This document shows, in pieces, positions 1 through 5,822 of a DNA stretch of 7,549 nucleotides; the first letter of the stretch is position 1; each line of letters starts with the position of its first letter. Source of the DNA: Bacteroidales bacterium (GTDB lineage Bacteria > Bacteroidota > Bacteroidia > Bacteroidales > VadinHA17); assembly GCA_025455505.1 (NCBI GenBank), contig JALOMK010000106.1:1-7549 (forward strand). Direction: 5' to 3'. Below the pieces are notes generated by a model. It searched no databases, was not told where the DNA came from, and saw nothing but the letters and a program-made list of their open reading frames with translations. A program made the translations under genes and the position numbers.

Positions 1-543
1 AATTGTCCTTGTGACACAAGTACTGAACCCTATGCAATAGTCAGTTCCCGGAACATCGTTGTCCATTGTTTTCGGAATCGCAACAACGTTTACGCCCTGC
101 TTGTAAAGATGAACTCCGTATGAGAGAGTGTCGTCCCCTCCTATCGGGATGAGGTAATCAACGCCCAGCCATTCAAGGTTTTTTATTATCTCCGGAGTGA
201 GATCGTTAATGTCTGCATTGTAAGTGTCCTGCAGATGCTCGGGAACACTTGCCTTTGGCATGTGGCTCGGACGGGTCCTTGAGGTGTGAAGAAAGGTACC
301 GCCGGTTCTTCCTGCCTTGTTGACTATATCATCTGTAAGGACCTGGAAATTATTGCTGTTATCAGCTTTTTGATCCCGGATTAGCTCAGTTATTCCGGCC
401 CAGCCCCTGCGCAGCCCGATGACCTTGTAACCTTCCCTGTTGGCGCGGATAGTCACTGCACGGATAGCCGGGTTAAGACCCGGAACGTCACCTCCGCCTG
501 TAAGGATAGCGATAATTCCCTTTGTTGTTTTTAAATTTGCCAT
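1..543 (-). CDS. 6-phosphofructokinase, probably pyrophosphate-dependent (N-terminal part, cut by window edge)
   Basis: Glycolytic phosphofructokinase of the PfkA superfamily, phosphorylating fructose 6-phosphate at C1 in the cytoplasm. My translation gives 181 residues before the window ends, roughly the first half of a protein of this family. Visible motifs: phosphate-donor loop GGGDVPGLN at residues 16-24, GGTFLHTSRT at 81-90, GGDDT at 135-139, and the catalytic loop PKTMDND at 157-163. ATP-dependent enzymes such as E. coli PfkA have GGDGS and PGTIDND at the last two places. Asp138 and Lys158 here are the pair typical of pyrophosphate-dependent enzymes, so reversible PPi-linked activity is inferred. 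The ATG at 541-543 puts the usual ten residues before the first strand. In-frame ATGs at 568-570 and 604-606 are alternatives; the latter lies upstream of the predicted transcription start. Divergent from the epimerase-like gene. Family assignment is firm; donor specificity is inference. Confidence 0.94.
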   Translation of the reverse strand, partial: MANLKTTKGIIAILTGGGDVPGLNPAIRAVTIRANREGYKVIGLRRGWAGITELIRDQKADNSNNFQVLTDDIVNKAGRTGGTFLHTSRTRPSHMPKASVPEHLQDTYNADINDLTPEIIKNLEWLGVDYLIPIGGDDTLSYGVHLYKQGVNVVAIPKTMDNDVPGTDYCIGFSTCVTRTI

Positions 544-592
544 ACTCTTTTGCTTTTTATTTTGTACCATTTGATGTAGTTTTTTGAGACCC

Positions 593-623
593 CTAAAGTA
601 AAACATTTTGAATTTATTCCAAA
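593..623 (-). promoter_or_regulatory. Bacteroidota-type promoter of the phosphofructokinase gene
   Basis: Reading the minus strand, TTTG (620-623) is followed after exactly 19 nt by TACTTTAG (593-600). This is one base off the Bacteroidota -7 consensus TAnnTTTG at the usual spacing from the -33 TTTG. Transcription would start near 586, leaving a leader of about 40 nt before the ATG at 543. It lies in the only gap upstream of this gene. The match is by eye, with no expression support. Confidence 0.5.
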
Positions 624-630
624 AAATGTT
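602..630. repeat. AT-rich inverted repeat over the phosphofructokinase promoter
   Basis: AACATTTT (602-609) and AAAATGTT (623-630) are perfect 8-bp inverted arms separated by 13 nt. The repeat covers the spacer and the -33 element of the predicted minus-strand promoter and lies 36 bp upstream of the plus-strand epimerase-like gene. It could be an operator acting on one or both divergent genes. It is not a terminator, since the arms are AT-rich and no T-run follows. Confidence 0.4.
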
Positions 631-665
631 GTTGAGGTTGAAAATCTTGTAATTACAGGCAGAAA

Positions 666-1583
666 ATGAAACAATCAGTTCTTATTTCCGGAGGCAGCGG
701 CCTTGTAGGACGCTACCTTACTTCCCTTCTTCTTTCGGAAGGACATGGCGTTGCGCACCTTTCGAGGAATTCAAACTCTTTCGGCAAGGTAAGGGTTTAC
801 AGGTGGGATCCCGCAAAGGGAATACTCGACAGCAGTGTTTTCGGTGGCATATCTGCCGTAGTCCATCTCGCCGGGGCGAATATCGGAGAAAAACGATGGT
901 CGCGGCAAAGAAGGATGGAGATAAGGGAAAGCCGCACTGTGAGTGCAAGGCTGATACGCCGTGTCATGACTGAAAGCGGCAACTTTCCACAGGCATTCAT
1001 CTCCGCCTCTGCAACAGGGTACTACGGGTCGCTTACTTCTGAAAGAATCTTCAGCGAGGATGATGGCCCGGCAAATGACTTCCTCGGGAATATATGCAGG
1101 GAATGGGAGGAAGAAGCTCTCCTTTTCGGGCAGTCAGGAATCAGGACGGTCAGTATCAGGTCGGGTGTTGTGCTTGAAAGGAACGACAGTGCACTGAAAA
1201 AGATGCTACTGCCTTCACGATTCGGTTTTCTTGCAAGAACAGGCAGCGGGAAGCAATACATGCCATGGATACATATTCATGATATTGCCGGCATTTACCT
1301 GAAGGCAATTGTTGATGATACAATGTCGGGTAGCTATAATGCAGTTGCTCCCGCTCATGTCACACACCGCGAATTCATTGACACCCTTGCCCGGGTGGCA
1401 GGAAGGCCTGTGTTGCCCGTCAATGTGCCTGCCTTCATATTACGACAGGTCCTGGGAGAGATGGCAGATGTAGTTCTAAATGGCAGCAGGGTATCCTCAG
1501 CCAGGATTCAGGCTGCAGGATATGAATTCAGGTTCCCGGAACTCCGTGAAGCTCTAAGCGATGTGCTAAGAACAGGGATATGA
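666..1583 (+). CDS. TIGR01777 / SDR39U1-family epimerase-like protein
   Basis: Atypical short-chain dehydrogenase related to NAD-dependent nucleotide-sugar epimerases (E. coli YfcH, human SDR39U1). The substrate is unknown for the family. The 305 residues match the usual length. The N-terminal Rossmann fold has the dinucleotide loop GGSGLVG (residues 9-15). Next come VVHLAGANIGEKRW (65-78) with the RxxEIRxSR segment (83-90), SASATGYYG (113-121) in the place of the SDR active site, and PWIHIHDIA (200-208). The C-terminal DUF1731-type helix pair contains GEMADVVLNGSRV (264-276) followed by AGYEFRFPEL. No classical YxxxK catalytic pair follows Tyr119/Tyr120, as is usual in this group. The ATG at 666 directly precedes the first beta-strand; a weak purine-rich stretch (AGGCAGAAA) lies before it. 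No clear promoter was found on this strand. The gene ends 4 bp from the convergent M14 gene. Confidence 0.94.
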   Translation: MKQSVLISGGSGLVGRYLTSLLLSEGHGVAHLSRNSNSFGKVRVYRWDPAKGILDSSVFGGISAVVHLAGANIGEKRWSRQRRMEIRESRTVSARLIRRVMTESGNFPQAFISASATGYYGSLTSERIFSEDDGPANDFLGNICREWEEEALLFGQSGIRTVSIRSGVVLERNDSALKKMLLPSRFGFLARTGSGKQYMPWIHIHDIAGIYLKAIVDDTMSGSYNAVAPAHVTHREFIDTLARVAGRPVLPVNVPAFILRQVLGEMADVVLNGSRVSSARIQAAGYEFRFPELREALSDVLRTGI

Positions 1584-1587
1584 TAAT

Positions 1588-3501
1588 TCACTGCCGGTCG
1601 AGGGAAAATACTCTGTCCTTAAGCACTCCGCCGCGCGTTGATATTACGCTTGCCTTCCCGCGTATTGAAACATCTCCGTAAACCCTTATACCGAAAACGG
1701 CTTCTGTTGTCTCACCTCCTCCTGTAAAGGAGACATCCTTTGAAAGGCTTGTCCTGAGTGACAGCGATGAGGCATCACCAAAGCCCTGTCGGGACTCCTG
1801 GTCCGCTGTTCTCTTTTCCTTTTCACCCGGAAGGAAAAGAAAGCTCTTCGTTTTGTTTTTTATGCCGGCCGTATCTATCTCAAGGACGACCCTGTCAGAG
1901 CGCACTATCTTTACAAGATACGCCTGCCTGAGAGCTGTCGGCAGGCTGCCTGAGTTCCTGTACCTTACAGTTACCTGGTAATCGGACGAATCGGCCCTGT
2001 AAGTCTTTGTTTTTTTCACCCTGATGTCGTTCCATTCAAGCAGGGGCAGGTGCTCCGCCATCAACAGGTTGAACATAGCCTCATTCCTTATCCAGGGTTC
2101 GAGGTGCCTTGCCGGGGGGTTCTGCTGAAAGAACTTTGGATTGAATCCGCCAATTTCAATTTCGCCATAAACAGGATGCTTTGCAGCCTTCCATTCCCTG
2201 AAGCCCATGCTGTCGTTCTCCTCGTCATCCCACCTGAGTATTTCAGCCTGGTCAAATTTCCCGTCGCCGTTATAGTCCTTGTTCCTGGCGCTGTTCCAGA
2301 GCTCATCGCCGTACCATATCGCGCCAAAATAAAAATAGCCGAAATCGGGACCGTGGCCGAACAGAGGTTCCCCGCTTCCATAATCGTTGTAAACATCCCC
2401 GGCGCGTGAATAACCGGTAATCTTTTTGCCGGCTTCATCGAACTTCCTGTACCAGGCAAGGTCCTCCGGGTACATTCTTTCTTCCGATCCCGAGGTTGAA
2501 GGCGGTCTTAGATGCATTGGCACGCTTGTATCCATTGAATTTACAACATAGACATTGGGGTGCGACAGCAGGAACAAAACTACTGACCTGGTCTCTGCCT
2601 CGCTCAGCGGGTATTCCCCGGCGCCACCCTGGGTATAGCCCCTGCCGCTTGCCTCGGAGGACGGTCTCCAGTTCTCAGGGTAATTCCTGTGCAGGTCGAG
2701 TCCGCCTATTCCGTCCTCGTTGATCCTGCCGTCGCCATCATTATCCCATCCTTCAGTTGCAGTTGAATAAATACCCTTCCCTTCGCTCACCCTCCTCAGG
2801 AGCCTGCCTGTTTTATCGAGTGTATCCGGCACCCAGGATCCTTTTTTTTCATCCTTCCACCGCATTGTGAGAATAAGGCCATCTCCGTCGACATCCTCAG
2901 GTGCATCCTCATCGAGAAGCCCGTCTCCGTCATTGTCAACCGGGCGCACGGTGCTCCTGTTGCTCTGTGCTGTATTGAGGTAAAGGCAATTCCCGTCAGG
3001 GTTGTTCACAGGCCTTATATAAAAGGTCTTTGTGTCGACAAGCCTTGTAACAGCACTGTCGATGCCATAGCGGGTAAGCAGGTGATTTGCAAGCCAGAGT
3101 GCCGACTCGGTGGCAGTGACCTCTCCGCTGTGGCGGCCTCCTTCGAAGTACGCCGCCGGTTTATCAGTGTCCCTGCCTGACTTTTTATTTGTAATTGTGA
3201 GCTGGTAAACGCTTCTGCCTTCAAGACTTTTACCCGCTTCATAGAATTCCACCAGGTCAGGGTACTTTGCAGCCCAGCGCCTCATCCATTCGTTAATTAC
3301 ATCATAGGTGTGATACTTGTCAAATGTAAGCGAATCGCCTGCTTCATAACATACGTCCGCGTAACGCACAAGCGGGAAAAAGCTGATCCCGTGCCTTGTC
3401 CCCGACAGGATATAGTTTTTTGGCTGTGAGGTCTTTGACTGCTGAGCCTGAATGAAAAGGCATGATGAGATCAGGAGGAAAAAAAGAACATTCTTCTTCA
3501 T
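1588..3501 (-). CDS. Secreted M14-family zinc carboxypeptidase-like protein with altered zinc site
   Basis: Predicted exported peptidase of the carboxypeptidase A clan, 637 residues. The signal peptide covers about residues 1-20 and ends in QAQ. A lipobox-like ISSC (11-14) also occurs, but the hydrophobic residues after it favour ordinary signal-peptidase cleavage. M14 landmarks: GGRHSGE with zinc-ligand pair His124/Glu127, NNPDG (166-170), LDLHRNYP (268-275, substrate-binding Arg272), and DELW with probable catalytic Glu400. An insertion between NPDG and the Arg motif carries Asp-rich, EF-hand-like loops at 189-199, 203-209 and 253-263. Another loop, DYNGDGKFDQAE, sits at 409-420. Such loops suggest calcium binding. 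Around 324-335 the segment DTSVPMHLRPPS aligns with the family's HTxGGxxLRPPx, putting Asp324 where the third zinc-ligand His belongs. A C-terminal beta-rich domain follows residue 490, without a recognisable type IX secretion tail. Probably co-transcribed with the upstream Fnr-like gene. The substrate is unknown and activity uncertain. Confidence 0.93.
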   Translation of the reverse strand: MKKNVLFFLLISSCLFIQAQQSKTSQPKNYILSGTRHGISFFPLVRYADVCYEAGDSLTFDKYHTYDVINEWMRRWAAKYPDLVEFYEAGKSLEGRSVYQLTITNKKSGRDTDKPAAYFEGGRHSGEVTATESALWLANHLLTRYGIDSAVTRLVDTKTFYIRPVNNPDGNCLYLNTAQSNRSTVRPVDNDGDGLLDEDAPEDVDGDGLILTMRWKDEKKGSWVPDTLDKTGRLLRRVSEGKGIYSTATEGWDNDGDGRINEDGIGGLDLHRNYPENWRPSSEASGRGYTQGGAGEYPLSEAETRSVVLFLLSHPNVYVVNSMDTSVPMHLRPPSTSGSEERMYPEDLAWYRKFDEAGKKITGYSRAGDVYNDYGSGEPLFGHGPDFGYFYFGAIWYGDELWNSARNKDYNGDGKFDQAEILRWDDEENDSMGFREWKAAKHPVYGEIEIGGFNPKFFQQNPPARHLEPWIRNEAMFNLLMAEHLPLLEWNDIRVKKTKTYRADSSDYQVTVRYRNSGSLPTALRQAYLVKIVRSDRVVLEIDTAGIKNKTKSFLFLPGEKEKRTADQESRQGFGDASSLSLRTSLSKDVSFTGGGETTEAVFGIRVYGDVSIRGKASVISTRGGVLKDRVFSLDRQ

Positions 3502-3517
3502 TGCGATGAGGTTATTA

Positions 3518-3531
3518 TTGATATTGATCAG
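3518..3531. promoter_or_regulatory. FNR-box-like palindrome upstream of the M14 gene
   Basis: TTGAT-ATTG-ATCAG matches the E. coli FNR/Crp-type half-site arrangement TTGAT-N4-ATCAA at 9 of 10 defined bases. It lies in the 59-bp gap between the Fnr-like regulator gene and the M14 gene, 16 bp before the M14 start codon. A protein bound here would probably repress or block read-through rather than activate. The link to the adjacent regulator is inference, since that protein's recognition helix differs from E. coli FNR. Confidence 0.35.
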
Positions 3532-3560
3532 TCAGGACGGGGAAGGAGGCGGGAAAACGA

Positions 3561-4256
3561 TCAGCCGTGCCTCGATATATTTTCGAGCTTTTCAATGTCG
3601 GCCACCTCAATTGTCTTGCCAAAAACCCTTATGATTCCTTCACGCTTGAAATCAGAAAGGGTTCGAATCACATTTGCAGTGCTCATGCCAATATAGTCGG
3701 CTATTTCCTTTCGGGAAACAGGCAGGTCAAACACTCTTGAATTATATATTTCCCTTGTAAAATAGAGGAGAACATATGCTACCCTGCCAACAAGGTTTTT
3801 CTGGCGAATGTCAAGGGTCTGGCCTATTATCTTGTCATTTATTACAGAAATCTTCGAGAGAAGCCCCATTGCAAAGCCGCCGTTTTTAAGGAAAAGCTCC
3901 TTTATGAATTCAAGCTTTACCATGCATACAACCGAATCTTCAAGCGCTGATACGGAATACTGGTAACGCTCTTCCGAAAAAATGCTCATGTTGCTTACGA
4001 ACTCAAACGGACGGGTAATCGTTATTATCTGCTCATCTCCGGAAGGGGTCCGCCTGTACAGCTTAACAAGGCCGCTCTTCAGATACTTGAAGTTGCTTAT
4101 CTTTTCCCCTTCATGATTGATAACCTCGCCCTTGCTTAAGGACTGTTCCTCCTTGTGGTTACAGAGATCCTGTATTGAATTATCATCAAGATGTGAAAAT
4201 ACCACGTCGCGGAATTCACATCCCTCGCATATGCACACTCCCTTTTTCTCGTTCAC
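3561..4256 (-). CDS. Crp/Fnr-family transcriptional regulator, FNR-like Cys cluster
   Basis: Cytoplasmic DNA-binding regulator, 231 residues. An N-terminal Cys group (Cys8, Cys10, Cys13) precedes a cyclic-nucleotide-binding-type beta-barrel (about 35-120; YLKSGLVKLYRR at 58-69). A dimerisation helix (about 125-165) and a winged helix-turn-helix (about 178-220; SRKEIADYIGMSTANVIRTL at 181-200) follow. Cys111 in DSVVC aligns with E. coli FNR Cys122, so a [4Fe-4S] oxygen or NO sensor with ligands from Cys8/10/13 and Cys111 is plausible. Cys32 is a further candidate. In the recognition helix the position of FNR Glu209 is Ala194, while Arg198 matches FNR Arg213. The start is GTG at 4254-4256, since no ATG occurs before Met90. 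A second GTG (codon 7, 4236-4238) directly follows AAAAGGGA and could be the true start while keeping the Cys group. A likely promoter lies just upstream. The gene is followed after 59 bp by the M14 gene. Confidence 0.93.
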   Translation of the reverse strand: MNEKKGVCICEGCEFRDVVFSHLDDNSIQDLCNHKEEQSLSKGEVINHEGEKISNFKYLKSGLVKLYRRTPSGDEQIITITRPFEFVSNMSIFSEERYQYSVSALEDSVVCMVKLEFIKELFLKNGGFAMGLLSKISVINDKIIGQTLDIRQKNLVGRVAYVLLYFTREIYNSRVFDLPVSRKEIADYIGMSTANVIRTLSDFKREGIIRVFGKTIEVADIEKLENISRHG

Positions 4257-4272
4257 CTCAGGTTGTTTTTCA

Positions 4273-4305
4273 CAAAATTATGCTTTTCATTCTTTAAAAC
4301 ATCAA
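4273..4305 (-). promoter_or_regulatory. Promoter of the Crp/Fnr-like gene
   Basis: On the minus strand, TAATTTTG (4273-4280) matches the Bacteroidota -7 consensus TAnnTTTG at every defined base. The -33 element is weak: TTG at 4303-4305, 22 nt upstream. Transcription would start near 4266, about 10 nt before the GTG at 4256 or 28 nt before the GTG at 4238. Confidence 0.45.
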
Positions 4306-4320
4306 CATGAATTTGTTTTA
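4295..4320. repeat. Inverted repeat between the Fnr-like and PHP genes
   Basis: TAAAACA (4295-4301) and TGTTTTA (4314-4320) are perfect 7-bp arms around 12 nt, and the centre CATG is itself palindromic. It lies upstream of the -7 element of the Fnr-like gene and 52 bp before the PHP gene, where an operator for either divergent gene could sit. The arms are AT-rich, so chance is a real alternative. Confidence 0.3.
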
Positions 4321-4372
4321 TTGTCTATTTTCGCCCTTTTTAAGAATCTGAAAAATCCGCCGGGACATTGCA

Positions 4373-5158
4373 ATGATTTACAGAACAGATTACCACATTC
4401 ATACTACCTTCAGCGACGGGCGCTCCTCTCCGTCAGATTACATCCCGGCTGCCCTGGCTGCCGGCCTGAGCGAGATCGGTTTTTCAGAACATCTTACGCT
4501 TTTCAAGGATCAGGAAGACTGGTTTATGAGTGGCGGCAGCATCCCCGATTACCTGGATACTATCCGTAACCTTAAAAAAATAACTGAGGGCCTGTCAGTC
4601 AGAACTGGCTTCGAAGTGGACTTTTTCCAGGGCAGGGAAAAGGAAATTGGCGAATTTCTTGCCGGGCTGCCTGTCGACTATATAATAGGGTCGGTTCACT
4701 ACATGGGAGAAAGAACTGTTGATTACGGCCCGGAATTTTACGAGGGAAAAAGCATTGACAGCCTGTTCACGGCCTATATCGATGCAGTGTGCGATGCCGC
4801 AGAGTCAGGGCTTTTTGACATAATCGGGCATTGCGACCTTATAAGAATTTACGGTTACAAACCGGCTACTGATCCTGAGATGCACTACAGGAGACTGGCA
4901 AAGGCAATGAAGAAGGGAAATGTTGCGTTCGAGATAAACACGAACGGCAGGAACCGGCCGCTTGCCGATTTTTATCCCGACAGAAGGTTTATCGGGATCT
5001 TCAGGGAGGAAGGCGTTCCTGTCTGCGTGAATTCAGACGCTCATATGCCCTCAAGGGTAGGTCAGTATTTTGACGAGGCATATGACCTGCTCAGATATTC
5101 AGGATATAACGAAATGGCCGTGTTTGAGAACAGAAAGAGAAGGATGATCCCGTTCTGA
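4373..5158 (+). CDS. PHP-domain histidinol-phosphatase (HisJ/HisK family)
   Basis: Metal-dependent phosphoesterase predicted to hydrolyse L-histidinol phosphate to histidinol, the penultimate part of histidine synthesis, in the cytoplasm. The 261 residues are close to the family length. The PHP metal site is complete: DYHIHTTFSDG (His8, His10, Asp15), GFSEH (His40), GFEVDFFQG (Glu81), IIGSVHYMG (His109), IIGHCDLIR (His153) and VNSDAHMPSRVG (Asp222, His224). EINTNG at 187-192 and the RNRPLADFYP segment after it are typical of HisJ/HisK enzymes rather than of the DNA-polymerase PHP domains. The ATG at 4373 places the first metal motif at the usual distance from the N-terminus; no strong ribosome-binding site is visible. 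No other histidine gene is nearby, so another sugar- or polyol-phosphate substrate cannot be excluded. Divergent from the Fnr-like gene and convergent with mntP. Confidence 0.92.
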   Translation: MIYRTDYHIHTTFSDGRSSPSDYIPAALAAGLSEIGFSEHLTLFKDQEDWFMSGGSIPDYLDTIRNLKKITEGLSVRTGFEVDFFQGREKEIGEFLAGLPVDYIIGSVHYMGERTVDYGPEFYEGKSIDSLFTAYIDAVCDAAESGLFDIIGHCDLIRIYGYKPATDPEMHYRRLAKAMKKGNVAFEINTNGRNRPLADFYPDRRFIGIFREEGVPVCVNSDAHMPSRVGQYFDEAYDLLRYSGYNEMAVFENRKRRMIPF

Positions 5159-5202
5159 GCATATCGCTTCCTCGCTTCTTCGACTACTCTGAGTACAGTA
5201 TT

Positions 5203-5763
5203 TCAGTTGATTGCGTGTTCCACAAAGATCTTTATGCCGATTGCTATGAGGATCAGTCCGCCGAAGATCTCAGCCCTCTTTCCCAGCATTTCACCTGCCG
5301 ATTTGCCAATCCTGATAGCAGTCATTGATGCAAGGAAAGTCACCGTGCCTATAAGAATGCCGGCATTCCAGATCATCACATCAAGGAAGGCAAAGCTTAT
5401 ACCAACTGCGAAGGCATCGATGCTTGTGCCCACCGCTATCGTTAGCAGTACTGCATTGCTGCTGAAATCCTTCAGTTCCTGCGTATTATCTCTTCTTACT
5501 CCCTCCAATATCATTTTAATCCCCAGGAACGACAGCAACCCCAGTGCTATCCAATGATCGGCAGATCTGAGCGCCTCAGATATGAAAGACCCCAGGAAAT
5601 AACCGGCAACAGTCAGTCCTCCCTGGAAAAAAGCAAGCACTACAGCCACCCGTGATGCCTGCAGGAAAAGGATCTTGTTCCTTACTGCGCCATACGACAG
5701 TGATACTGCAAAAGTGTCGAACGAGAGCCCTGCTGCTATTGCTATAATTGTTATTATATCCAT
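5203..5763 (-). CDS. mntP: Manganese efflux pump MntP
   Basis: Inner-membrane exporter of Mn(II) of the MntP/YebN (DUF204) family, protecting against manganese excess. The 186 residues compare with 188 in E. coli. The protein is nearly all hydrophobic, with six predicted membrane segments in two related halves. Each half carries the family signature: AAGLSFDTFAVSLSYG with Asp16, and AVGTSIDAFAVGIS with Asp116, equivalent to the Asp pair needed for Mn transport in E. coli. A charged loop (about 88-101, VRRDNTQELKDF) links the halves. The ATG at 5763 gives the standard N-terminus. Only 59 bp separate it from the divergent dtd gene, and the predicted leader is about 13 nt. The yybP-ykoY manganese riboswitch found upstream of mntP in many bacteria therefore does not fit here; a palindrome over the promoter is the likelier control site. 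Confidence 0.95.
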   Translation of the reverse strand: MDIITIIAIAAGLSFDTFAVSLSYGAVRNKILFLQASRVAVVLAFFQGGLTVAGYFLGSFISEALRSADHWIALGLLSFLGIKMILEGVRRDNTQELKDFSSNAVLLTIAVGTSIDAFAVGISFAFLDVMIWNAGILIGTVTFLASMTAIRIGKSAGEMLGKRAEIFGGLILIAIGIKIFVEHAIN

Positions 5764-5782
5764 CAGGATAAGATAGGTGCGG

Positions 5783-5802
5783 CAAATATAATACTATATT
5801 TG
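5783..5802. repeat. Perfect 20-bp inverted repeat in the mntP-dtd promoter region
   Basis: CAAATATA (5783-5790), ATAC spacer, TATATTTG (5795-5802): perfect 8-bp arms. Each arm is at the same time a -7 element, one firing toward mntP and one toward dtd. The repeat may simply reflect two back-to-back -7 elements. It may also be an operator, for example for a metal-sensing DtxR/MntR- or Fur-type repressor, that controls both genes at once. Confidence 0.55.
5795..5802 (+). promoter_or_regulatory. -7 element of the dtd-MFS operon
   Basis: TATATTTG matches TAnnTTTG fully and lies 20 bp before the dtd ATG, giving a leader of about 14 nt. No TTG or TTTG is present 17-23 nt upstream, so the -33 part is missing or degenerate. 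Confidence 0.38.
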
Positions 5803-5822
5803 GATCAGTTTACAAGTGTCAG

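Larger units (their letters stand above)
5783..5815 (-). promoter_or_regulatory. Promoter of mntP
   Basis: Minus-strand TATATTTG (5783-5790) is a full match to the Bacteroidota -7 consensus TAnnTTTG. A TTG (5813-5815) lies 22 nt upstream as a weak -33 element. The predicted start near 5776 leaves about 13 nt before the mntP ATG. Confidence 0.5.

Noticed and set aside
1584..1587. Terminator between the convergent SDR and M14 genes
   Set aside because: Only 4 bp separate the stop codons and I see no GC-rich hairpin with a T-run in the flanking gene ends.
2050..2459. Open frames of about 120 codons on both strands inside the M14 gene
   Set aside because: They overlap the conserved M14 frame with all its motifs and have no independent start signals or recognisable products.
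4326..4333. TATTTTCG as the -7 element of the PHP gene
   Set aside because: It has one mismatch and no TTG or TTTG 17-23 nt upstream, so it is too weak to list.
4117..4569. 150-codon plus-strand frame across the fnr-like / PHP intergenic region
   Set aside because: It overlaps the Fnr-like gene antisense and the PHP gene in another frame. The PHP frame holds the complete metal site.
5159..5202. TACTC-T-GAGTA palindrome between the convergent PHP and mntP genes as a terminator
   Set aside because: The arms are 5 bp with a 1-nt centre, which cannot form a hairpin as is, and no T-run follows on either strand.
5764..5822. Possible yybP-ykoY manganese riboswitch upstream of mntP
   Set aside because: The gap is only 59 bp and the predicted leader about 13 nt, too short for this RNA, and no fitting stem-loops are seen.
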